From positions 1 to 5,479 of the forward strand of contig CACZOW010000047.1 in the NCBI GenBank assembly GCA_902782885.1: 5,479 bases of DNA. Direction: 5' to 3'. Each line of letters opens with the position of its first letter. Position 1 is the stretch's first letter. The translations under genes were made by a program, and so were the position numbers. Below the pieces are notes generated by a model, which was given only the letters and a program-made list of their open reading frames with translations, ran no database searches and was not told where the DNA came from. Positions 1 through 5,479 of the stretch are shown here, piece after piece. This stretch comes from an uncultured Ruminococcus sp. (GTDB taxonomy: Bacteria; Bacillota; Clostridia; UBA1212; UBA1255).

Positions 1-528
1 CCTTTTTTTGCGATTTGCGGCTACAGGATCGGGGCAAAGGTGTAGCCGCAATCCCTTTTTTTGCGATTTGCGGCTACAGGATCAGGGCAAAGGTGTAGCC
101 GCAATTTCCTTTTTTGCCATTTGTGGCTACAGGATCAAAGCGAAAGTGTAGCCACAATTCCTTTTTTTGCGATTTGCGGCTACAGGAACTAGGCGAAGGT
201 GTAGCCGCAATTCCTTTTTTTGCGATTTGCGGCTACAGGATCGGGGCAAAGGTGTAGCCGCAATTTTCTTTTTTGCCATTTGCGGCTACAGGATCGGGGC
301 AAAGGTGTAGCCGCAATTCCTTTTTTTGCAATTTGAGGCTACAGGATCGGGGCAAAGGTGTAGCCGCAATTTCCTTTTTTGCCATTTGAGGCTACAGGAT
401 CAGGGCAAAGGTGTAGCCACAATTCCATTTTTTGCGATTTGAGGCTACAGGTTCAGGGCAAAGTGCAGCATCAATTCCCTTTTTTGCCATTTGCGGCTAC
501 ATGATCAGGGCAAAGTGCAGCCGCAAAC
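1..528 (+). repeat. Tandem array of ten 52-53 bp hairpin units (continues off left edge)
   Basis: Ten head-to-tail units start at 1, 54, 107, 160, 213, 266, 319, 372, 425 and 477. The first eight are exactly 53 bp and the last two 52 bp. Each has CC plus a run of 6-7 T, then GCGATT or GCCATT, then the arm TTGCGGCTACA, a 15-nt loop like GGATCGGGGCAAAGG, and the arm TGTAGCCGCAA. The arms are perfect 11-bp complements in units 1, 2, 4, 5 and 6, and again in unit 3, where both arms changed together (TTGTGG/CCACAA). Units 7-10 carry one or two mismatches. The loop is as conserved as the stem, and 53 is not a multiple of three, so neither a CRISPR nor a protein repeat fits. On the plus strand each stem is followed by TTCC and the next T-run, resembling a weak intrinsic terminator; on the minus strand no T-run follows. 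The function is unknown. Candidates are a transcriptional insulator, a structured RNA, a protein-binding array, or a selfish/slippage-expanded repeat. Confidence 0.95.
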
Positions 529-565
529 CCGTTTTTGACCATTTGACCTTTGCAGCTGCGAAATC
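529..565 (+). repeat. Decayed eleventh unit at the right edge of the array
   Basis: The CC, shortened T-run and CCATTTG of a unit are still recognisable at 529-545. The left arm and loop are then mostly missing, and a remnant like the right arm (TTTGCAGCTGCGAAAT, compare AAAGTGCAGCCGCAAA in unit 10) follows at about 549-564. It reads as a unit with an internal deletion. The exact end is uncertain because the sequence grades into AT-rich promoter DNA. Confidence 0.55.
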
Positions 566-567
566 AA

Positions 568-598
568 AGCAAAATATTATTAGCAAAACATTATTTGC
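568..598. promoter_or_regulatory. Candidate operator or UP-like element upstream of the regulator promoter
   Basis: Two adjacent 14-bp copies, AGCAAAATATTATT (568-581) and AGCAAAACATTATT (582-595), differ at one base. The second copy forms part of the palindrome GCAAA-N6-TTTGC (583-598), which ends two bases before the -35 box. A palindrome abutting the promoter of a DtxR-family gene is a sensible site for autoregulation, and the AT-richness would also suit an UP element. Neither role is shown, and the sequence is not an obvious match to the classical DtxR or MntR box. Confidence 0.4.
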
Positions 599-599
599 A

Positions 600-628
600 T
601 TGATTAAAAGCGCGGTTTCCGCTATAAT
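600..628 (+). promoter_or_regulatory. Sigma-A type promoter for the DtxR-family gene
   Basis: The -35 box is TTGATT (600-605) and the -10 box is TATAAT (623-628), a perfect consensus, separated by exactly 17 bp. The predicted transcript start near 634-636 gives a leader of about 29 nt before the ATG at 664. An upstream in-frame ATG at 628 overlaps the -10 box and would not be in the transcript, which supports the 664 start. This is the only convincing promoter seen in the window and may serve both plus-strand genes. Confidence 0.8.
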
Positions 629-650
629 TGACCACAGAGCCGATCACGCA

Positions 651-656
651 AGGAGG
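651..656 (+). promoter_or_regulatory. Ribosome binding site AGGAGG that fixes the regulator start at 664
   Basis: AGGAGG lies 7 nt before the ATG at 664, which is ideal spacing. It decides against the longer reading from 628, which would add 12 residues and place the Shine-Dalgarno inside the gene. Confidence 0.9.
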
Positions 657-663
657 ACGAGCC

Positions 664-1038
664 ATGACTATTCGAGAATCAGGAGAAATGTACCTTGAGA
701 CCATATACATATTGTCCCAGAAATCTTCGTCTGTCAGGAGTATTGACGTCGGAACGTATATGGGCTACTCGAAACCGTCCGTCAGCCGCGCGATCGGACT
801 GCTCAAAAAAGACGGATATATCGTTATCGACGAAAACGGTTACCTCAAACTCACCGAGCAGGGCGAATGCAAAGCCAAACGGATCTACGAGCGGCACACG
901 CTGCTCAGTCAATTGTTGATGAACCTGGGCGTCGACGAAGAGACCGCGACGGAAGACGCCTGCCGGATCGAGCATTACATCAGTCAGAAGACGTTTGACG
1001 CCATCAAGGAGCACGTCAGAAAGTACGGTTCGAACTGA
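664..1038 (+). CDS. DtxR-family metal-dependent transcriptional repressor, short form
   Basis: A 124-residue DNA-binding repressor expected to dimerise and bind operators when loaded with Fe(II) or Mn(II). Residues 1-63 form the winged helix-turn-helix; the recognition region is SKPSVSRAIGLLKKDGYI (36-53) and the wing is around IDENGYLKLT. Residues 64-124 are the metal-binding and dimerisation domain, with the hallmark RIYERH (73-78) and EDACRIEH (97-104). By alignment from memory to the family, the primary metal ligands would be Met9, Cys100, Glu103 and His104, with His78 in a second site. This is the DtxR/IdeR set (Met, Cys, Glu, His); MntR has Asp and Glu at the first two positions. The C-terminal SH3-like domain of classical DtxR is absent, as in the short clostridial members. 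It has its own promoter and ribosome binding site, lies directly downstream of the hairpin array, and precedes the glycosidase by 20 bp. Its targets cannot be read from this window. Family assignment is firm; metal preference is inferred. Confidence 0.93.
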   Translation: MTIRESGEMYLETIYILSQKSSSVRSIDVGTYMGYSKPSVSRAIGLLKKDGYIVIDENGYLKLTEQGECKAKRIYERHTLLSQLLMNLGVDEETATEDACRIEHYISQKTFDAIKEHVRKYGSN

Positions 1039-1058
1039 ACGCCGGCGATTGTAGCCAT

Positions 1059-4000
1059 ATGCGCGCGCACGATGGACAAAAATCACACGATCCCTTTGCG
1101 GAGGTGCTGCGGAAATTTGAGTTGCCCGCGAGCATCTACGCACCATATGTATTCTGGTTTTACGACCAGGATCTGACAACACTGGGAATAAAGCCCCAGG
1201 AGATGGCCCATGAGCTGGCCGCCAAGGGGTTCAACCCCGGTTACGCGCACGCCCGGCAAAATTACGCCCGGGATTTCGGCAAACTCGGCGGCGAGCATGT
1301 GCAGGTGCTGCCGCGATCGCAATGGATGAGTCCCGAATGGTTTGAAACGCTGGAGAAGCAGGCGCTCCAGGCGGAGGCGGACGGCAGCCACGCCTGCTAT
1401 GCCGACGAGTTTCAGTGGCCTTCGCTGCAGGCCGCGGGCAGGCTGGTCGAAGACGATCCGACACTGAAGTCGCGCAGCCTGCGGTATAAGTGTATTGACC
1501 TCCGCGCCGGCGAGACCGCGGAGATCGGAGAATGTTTTTTCGCCGTTGCCGCCCGCGTCGTACGGCGGGAACCGGTCTCATACGCGGAACGGACGCCCGC
1601 GGACGGATGGAAATTGACCCGCGCTTCTTTCGACCAGTCTCCCCCGGACAAAAACAACACCCAGCCCATCAATATGGCTTCATTCTGGAGCGACGCGGCA
1701 GACGCGCTGTTTACGTACAACGTCTACGTGCCCGCCTCCGGGATATACCGCCTCTCCGCGACCTGGAACCAGACGGGGCGCAACACGGACCGCGCGGTGT
1801 ATTCACTGAACGGCCGGGAATTTACAGCAGATCAGCGTGAGAATATCTGCGCCTGGCAGCAGCTGGGCAGCGTGGAATTGACCGCGGGCCTGCATGCTAT
1901 TGCGCTGACGAACCGCGGTACCGGCAGGCTCTCTGCCGACGCGGTCAAACTGACGTCCGAAGACGGCACCGAACTGATACTGGACGATCTGCAGACGTTA
2001 AAGCGGGAACGCGCCTGGCTGGACGGCGATTCCATAAGACTTTTATCGGAAACGCGCTTCAACGCCGCGGAAGACACCCGGGTGTACGTATTTGAGCTGA
2101 AGGTCCAGCGCGGATACGACGGCTCCACAATTGACAACCTGCAGAAACGCACGTCGGAGCTGTTTTTTGACCGAGCCTGGAAGCCGCATCTGGAAAAGCT
2201 CGGACGCCATATGGGCAAGGGCAAAGCCATCAACGGCATTTTCAGCGATCACGAAGGCGATTACGGCTACAAACTGGCCTGGTCGGAAGATCTGGCGGAA
2301 GAGTATGCCGCAAAATACGGCGAAGACATCCGATTGACGCTGCCGCTCCTGATCGACCGGGACGTTCAGGGCCGGGACGTGATCTGCCGCTTCCGCTGGT
2401 TCGACACCGTATCCGACATTTACGCTGCCCACTTCCGCATGCTTTCCGCCCGGGCGGCGGAGCGCGGGCTCTACTTCACGATGCACACCTGGGAGGAAAG
2501 TCTTCAGCTGCAGGCGTGCTGCGTAGGAGACATTTTCAAGCTTAACCGCGGCGTTTCTCTGCCGGGGACAGACGCGCTGTGCTGCGTGTCGTATAACCCG
2601 CTGAATTTCAAAGATCATTTTTCGGTGGCGGAATTTGAGGGCTCACGCTTCATGAACGAGGTCATGGCGCTGAACGGGCTTGCCAACTATACGCCCGACG
2701 AGCTCAAAAAGCAGGGCAATTTCCTTGCGGCGTACGGCGTCAGCCACGTCATCAACCATGCCGTTAAAATGACCAGGCCGCTGGCGCAGTCGGTGGTAAC
2801 GCCGGATTTTTACAATATTGACCCCTGCTGGCAGGCGATGGGGCAATACGCCGCTTTCATCCGCCGCATATCATATATCAATTCAAACGGCCGCGCCGAC
2901 GCCCAGGTGCTGGTACTTTCGCCAATGGACAGCATGTTCGCGCTGGCCGAAAACGACGTGTTCGATATGGATTTCAAAACGCTGGACGTGGAGGGCGGCA
3001 TTCCCGCGATCAATGCGGCCTTCGGCGGTGAGGCCGGCGAGATCAACCGTCAATACGGCGAACTGATACGTCTCCTGACGCGCTGCCGCGTTGAGCATCT
3101 CACCGCGGACAAAGAGTATTTCCGGCGTATGGAAGTTTGCGGTCCTGCACTGCGATATAAAGAATTTGTGTTCGATACGGTCATTGTCCCCCGCACCGTC
3201 ATGATCGACCTCGCGGCGGCGGAAAAGCTGGCGGAATTCGCCGAAAACGGCGGCAATATCATCTGGATCGGACCGTTTCCGTCGTCAACGCTCCAGAACG
3301 GCCGAAACGATCCGGCGTTGGCCGCCGCGCTTTCGCGCATAGAGCGAAGCGGCCGCCTGCGGCATGTGCGCGAGCCGCGGGAAGTCTCCGTGCCTGCGGG
3401 CGTGGAAGCAGTCTCCGGCAGCGGCGCTTTGCTAAGTCACCGGCGTATTATCGACGGCAAGTTTTTTGTGTTCATCTGCCACAACGAAAACACCGCCGCG
3501 GAATCCGTTGTCCGCGTTCCCGGCGTCCGCGGGAAGGCGATCCTGCTGGATCCGGCGACCGGCAGGCAGACGATCCCCGAAACGAATGAAACACCGGACG
3601 GAACGTGCGTGGCGGTGAGCTTTGCGCCTTTCGGCGCATTCTATCTGGTGATCGACCCGCAGGAAAAAGCGGAAATGCCCGCGCCGCCCACCGCGTTCCG
3701 GGAACTCGAGCTGACCCGCTTCACGGCCTCGGTAGACCGGGGCAACACCGCCCTCTCCCTCACTCACACATTCGTTCCCGCAGTCACGGACCGGGTGCGC
3801 GTGATCCTGCGCAAAGGCTGCTTCGAAGATCCGACACATCCCGACGTGACCGAGCTCGAAGTATTCCTCCGCGGCGGGAGCGTGGCGAGGAAGCGCGTTG
3901 ACAACGCTTTCACCGTGGAGTACGACGAGGTCAAGGCTGTGGAATTGTCCTTCCCGGAGCAGGAGATCGACGCGGTGCGCGTGGCGTCCGCCCGCGGATT

Positions 4001-4481
4001 GACCTCGTACCGGATAGAGGTGTGGCAAAACGGCTGGTGGCACAACGTCTCCGAACTGGATTCATACTCCCAGAGCGAGCTCATCCGGCCGGTGACATAT
4101 CCCGTCGGCGAATACGAGGTGCCCCTCACGGACTGGGGCGAGTGGGATCTTCTGCCCGCTGCTTTTGCCGGCGTGGTGACGTACCGCACCGTCGTCGAAC
4201 TGCCCGAGCCTCCCCTGCCCGGCGCGCTTTTGCAGCTGGACAAATTCAGCGGTTCGGTGCGTGCCGCCGTCAACGGCGTTTCCCTCGGCGTCAAAATGTT
4301 CGCTCCGTTCACTTTCGATACCGGTTCCGCGCTGCGGAACGGCGCAAACGTGATAGAACTGCATGTATCCAATACCATCGTCAGCAACATCAGCGAAACG
4401 CACGGCGGCATATCCCGGGCGGTGCTCAGATTTCCGTCTGATGCAGAAAGCTTCCGTGAAAAACCGGTGCTGACGGGCTGA
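1059..4481 (+). CDS. GH106-like (alpha-L-rhamnosidase-related) cytoplasmic glycoside hydrolase with inserted golvesin-like domain
   Basis: A 1140-residue multidomain protein, probably hydrolysing a rhamnoside or related glycoside. The catalytic region (about 28-590) has GH106-like landmarks: YAPYVFWFYDQDLT (28-40), GFNPGYAHAR (57-66), WMSPEWFETL (89-98), YADEFQWPS (114-122), GIFSDHEGDYG (393-403), YFTMHTWEES (472-481) and SRFMNEVMAL (529-538). Acidic candidates for the active site are Asp116/Glu117, Asp397/Glu399, Glu479/Glu480 and Glu534. Residues about 183-310 form an inserted beta-sandwich like the golvesin/xanthan-lyase C-terminal domain (YNVYVPASGIYRLSATW, then LTNRGTGRLSADAVKL). About 612-745 resembles the amidotransferase-like domain after such barrels (KLAEFAENGGNIIWIG). 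About 880-1000 looks like a discoidin-type sandwich, and 1020-1110 is a GH2-type sugar-binding fold (TYRTVVELPE, AAVNGVSLGV). No signal peptide or membrane segment is present. The ATG at 1059 has no clear Shine-Dalgarno, so the start is tentative and coupling to the upstream gene is possible. Substrate is inferred only. Confidence 0.8.
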   Translation: MRAHDGQKSHDPFAEVLRKFELPASIYAPYVFWFYDQDLTTLGIKPQEMAHELAAKGFNPGYAHARQNYARDFGKLGGEHVQVLPRSQWMSPEWFETLEKQALQAEADGSHACYADEFQWPSLQAAGRLVEDDPTLKSRSLRYKCIDLRAGETAEIGECFFAVAARVVRREPVSYAERTPADGWKLTRASFDQSPPDKNNTQPINMASFWSDAADALFTYNVYVPASGIYRLSATWNQTGRNTDRAVYSLNGREFTADQRENICAWQQLGSVELTAGLHAIALTNRGTGRLSADAVKLTSEDGTELILDDLQTLKRERAWLDGDSIRLLSETRFNAAEDTRVYVFELKVQRGYDGSTIDNLQKRTSELFFDRAWKPHLEKLGRHMGKGKAINGIFSDHEGDYGYKLAWSEDLAEEYAAKYGEDIRLTLPLLIDRDVQGRDVICRFRWFDTVSDIYAAHFRMLSARAAERGLYFTMHTWEESLQLQACCVGDIFKLNRGVSLPGTDALCCVSYNPLNFKDHFSVAEFEGSRFMNEVMALNGLANYTPDELKKQGNFLAAYGVSHVINHAVKMTRPLAQSVVTPDFYNIDPCWQAMGQYAAFIRRISYINSNGRADAQVLVLSPMDSMFALAENDVFDMDFKTLDVEGGIPAINAAFGGEAGEINRQYGELIRLLTRCRVEHLTADKEYFRRMEVCGPALRYKEFVFDTVIVPRTVMIDLAAAEKLAEFAENGGNIIWIGPFPSSTLQNGRNDPALAAALSRIERSGRLRHVREPREVSVPAGVEAVSGSGALLSHRRIIDGKFFVFICHNENTAAESVVRVPGVRGKAILLDPATGRQTIPETNETPDGTCVAVSFAPFGAFYLVIDPQEKAEMPAPPTAFRELELTRFTASVDRGNTALSLTHTFVPAVTDRVRVILRKGCFEDPTHPDVTELEVFLRGGSVARKRVDNAFTVEYDEVKAVELSFPEQEIDAVRVASARGLTSYRIEVWQNGWWHNVSELDSYSQSELIRPVTYPVGEYEVPLTDWGEWDLLPAAFAGVVTYRTVVELPEPPLPGALLQLDKFSGSVRAAVNGVSLGVKMFAPFTFDTGSALRNGANVIELHVSNTIVSNISETHGGISRAVLRFPSDAESFREKPVLTG

Positions 4482-4517
4482 TCCCCGTCTGGCGCGGATC
4501 TGCTCGCTGCGGGTGCG

Positions 4518-4557
4518 GCCGTCGTATCAGCGATATCCGGACGGCAACGGCTATTTT
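4518..4557 (+). terminator. Possible weak terminator after the glycosidase
   Basis: GCCGTC (4518-4523) pairs with GACGGC (4540-4545). An inner helix of five pairs (4524-4528 with 4532-4536, including one G-T) extends it, with a 3-nt bulge on the right side. After ACGGC a T-rich stretch (TATTTTAATTT) begins at 4552. The gap between stem and T-tract and the bulge make it weaker than a classical intrinsic terminator. It lies 37 bp after the glycosidase stop and its tail overlaps the stop of the convergent gene. Confidence 0.35.
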
Positions 4558-5479
4558 AATTTGCGAGCCTGCTGCCGCACTCGGGGCAGAATTTGCCGTG
4601 GTCCGTACCGACCTCATATCCGCAGCAGGGGCAATATCCCGGGCCTTCTTTTTTGGGCTCAGCCGGCGGCTGCGGCTCTGGGGCGCGGTCTCCCGGGGGC
4701 GTCGTGCCCGTGTCAATGCCCATGCCCATGCCAAGGCCCATACCCATTCCCATTCCGCCGAATGTGCCCGGAGCGGGGTTGGCCGTCATCGTATTCCTTA
4801 TCGTCCCTCTCGCGGAATCCGGCACCTCGATCTTGTCCAGCATGTCCTCCCGCGCGAATACCGAGAGCGGCGTGGTGGCGTCGAATACGATCATATGCGC
4901 GGTAAGCCGGTCCGGATACACATTGATCTGCGTATATGTGCCGAAATCACTGTCTATCAGGTTCGCGGGGACAATATACACGCTCTCAGGATCATATTTA
5001 TAGCTGACAACGTGGATCGGCGCGCCGTTCACGCCGAGCATCGTCAGCCGGTCGCCGCGGATGAACAGCTTATTCACATATTTCCTGTCCCGAGGCCATT
5101 CGATCCACTCGCCCTGCAGCTTCGGCAGGTACTCGTCGTCTCTGATGATTATGTGGTCGAAGGGGCCGTTGTCAACTTTTTTCAGCGTGTAGAGCGTCTC
5201 CCCCATGATCGTGTAATAGTACAGGAATTTGAGCTCGCCGTTTTCGTAGGCAAGTTCTTTTATCATTGTGAACGGTTCGCCGTCAAAGGTGCGCGAAAGG
5301 ACGTTGTCCGCCAGGCTTATCACCGTGCGTTCGCCGCGTTCGAGCCGGTCCGCGTCGTATTCGATGGACGTTGTCAGCGTAACATCCCGCCGGTACCCGC
5401 GGACGGTCATTTCTCCGTCCCGGATCTCGACGTAGTAGTGGTAGCCTTCTTCCCAGTATCCGTTGAGTTTTTCTGAATA
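4556..5479 (-). CDS. Zinc-ribbon protein with two similar beta-rich modules, N-terminus outside window
   Basis: The minus-strand frame stays open to the window edge, giving 307 visible residues. The first internal Met, at 5410, is probably not the start, because the upstream 23 residues continue a module-like pattern (LNGYWEEGYHYYVEIRDGE). I do not recognise the family. Two modules look alike: one opens LNGYW...YYVEIRDGEMTVRGY, the other LQGEWIEW...NKLFIRGDRLTM, and both continue with a hydrophobic strand before an SxxYD-like turn (TTSIEYDAD and VVSYKYDPE). This suggests two lipocalin-like or WD-poor beta units, by inference only. Next comes an alternating Met-Gly tract, a Pro/Glu/Lys-rich linker, and a terminal zinc ribbon with CPCCG and CPECG (CxxC-11-CxxC). 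Such ribbons are common at the ends of Bacillota proteins of unknown role. No membrane segment or catalytic motif is visible in the part seen. The gene is convergent with the glycosidase, with 74 bp between stops, and need not be functionally linked to it. Confidence 0.82.
   Translation of the reverse strand, partial: YSEKLNGYWEEGYHYYVEIRDGEMTVRGYRRDVTLTTSIEYDADRLERGERTVISLADNVLSRTFDGEPFTMIKELAYENGELKFLYYYTIMGETLYTLKKVDNGPFDHIIIRDDEYLPKLQGEWIEWPRDRKYVNKLFIRGDRLTMLGVNGAPIHVVSYKYDPESVYIVPANLIDSDFGTYTQINVYPDRLTAHMIVFDATTPLSVFAREDMLDKIEVPDSARGTIRNTMTANPAPGTFGGMGMGMGLGMGMGIDTGTTPPGDRAPEPQPPAEPKKEGPGYCPCCGYEVGTDHGKFCPECGSRLAN
4715..4756 (-). repeat. In-gene hexamer repeat encoding a Met-Gly tract
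   Basis: Seven hexamers related to CATGCC/CATTCC lie end to end (4715-4756) inside the minus-strand gene. Read on that strand they encode the alternating segment GMGMGMGLGMGMG of the linker before the zinc ribbon. A period of six keeps the frame if copies are gained or lost by slippage, so the linker length may vary between strains. Third-position drift (CATGCC, CATACC, CATTCC) shows the repeat is not freshly expanded. Confidence 0.85.

Noticed and set aside
1..528. CRISPR array
   Set aside because: There are no unique spacers. The whole 53-bp unit, including the loop between the arms, is conserved from copy to copy.
1..528. Integron attC-site array
   Set aside because: The units are contiguous with no cassettes between them, and I see no attC core-site pattern or integrase.
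628..663. Longer N-terminus for the DtxR-family protein
   Set aside because: The ATG at 628 overlaps the TATAAT box, and the added residues contain the Shine-Dalgarno. The start at 664 matches family N-termini.
432..698. Open frame of 88 codons reading from the array into the promoter region
   Set aside because: It runs through repeat units whose period is not a multiple of three, crosses the promoter and ribosome binding site, and has no start signal of its own.
1050..1056. TGTAGCC before the glycosidase start as a stray repeat arm
   Set aside because: Only seven bases match the array's right arm, with no partner arm or T-run nearby. Chance is sufficient.
3432..4411. Long minus-strand frames opposite the glycosidase
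   Set aside because: They are low-complexity Arg/Pro/Ser-rich shadows of a GC-rich gene with continuous domain homology on the plus strand.
4472..4489. Hairpin GACGGG/CCCGTC at the glycosidase stop as a terminator
   Set aside because: It is a real 6-bp stem, but it spans the stop codon and is followed by GC-rich sequence with no T-tract.
4598..5476. Open frame of 292 codons on the plus strand
   Set aside because: It lies antisense to the zinc-ribbon gene, whose protein has clear motifs, while this translation is Arg/His-rich without any domain pattern.

Overview
The window looks like chromosomal DNA from a fairly GC-rich member of the Bacillota, most likely an uncultured gut-type Clostridia. 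This is inferred from the short DtxR-family regulator, an AGGAGG ribosome binding site with a consensus-like sigma-A promoter, a soluble multidomain glycosidase, and a protein with a C-terminal zinc ribbon. No rRNA, tRNA, CRISPR array, transposase or phage gene is visible.

Layout. Positions 1-528 hold a tandem array of ten 52-53 bp units that runs off the left edge, with a decayed eleventh unit at about 529-565. Each unit has a run of 6-7 T followed by an 11-bp inverted repeat around a 14-15 nt loop. The array ends just before an AT-rich stretch (568-598) with a 14-bp direct repeat and a small palindrome, a promoter (600-628) and a ribosome binding site (651-656). These lead into a 124-residue DtxR-family metal-dependent repressor (664-1038). 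Twenty bases later on the same strand lies a 1140-residue glycoside hydrolase related to GH106 alpha-L-rhamnosidases (1059-4481), with a golvesin/xanthan-lyase-like beta-sandwich inserted in its catalytic region. A convergent gene (4556 to beyond the right edge, minus strand) encodes a protein of unknown function with two similar beta-rich modules, a Met-Gly/Pro linker and a zinc ribbon. A weak hairpin with a T-rich tail lies between the convergent stops.

How the parts may work together. The regulator and hydrolase are close enough to share a transcript from the promoter at 600-628. The regulator carries the iron-type (DtxR-like) metal ligands, not the MntR ones, so an iron-responsive or simply autoregulated operon is possible, but no metal-uptake gene is in view. 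The hydrolase has no signal peptide and probably acts in the cytoplasm on imported rhamnose-containing or related oligosaccharides. The hairpin array is the most unusual element. Its stem is held by a paired compensatory change in unit 3, its period is close to five helical turns, and its units fall into subtypes with a 159-bp higher-order order. On the plus strand the units look like a series of weak intrinsic terminators reading toward the regulator's promoter.
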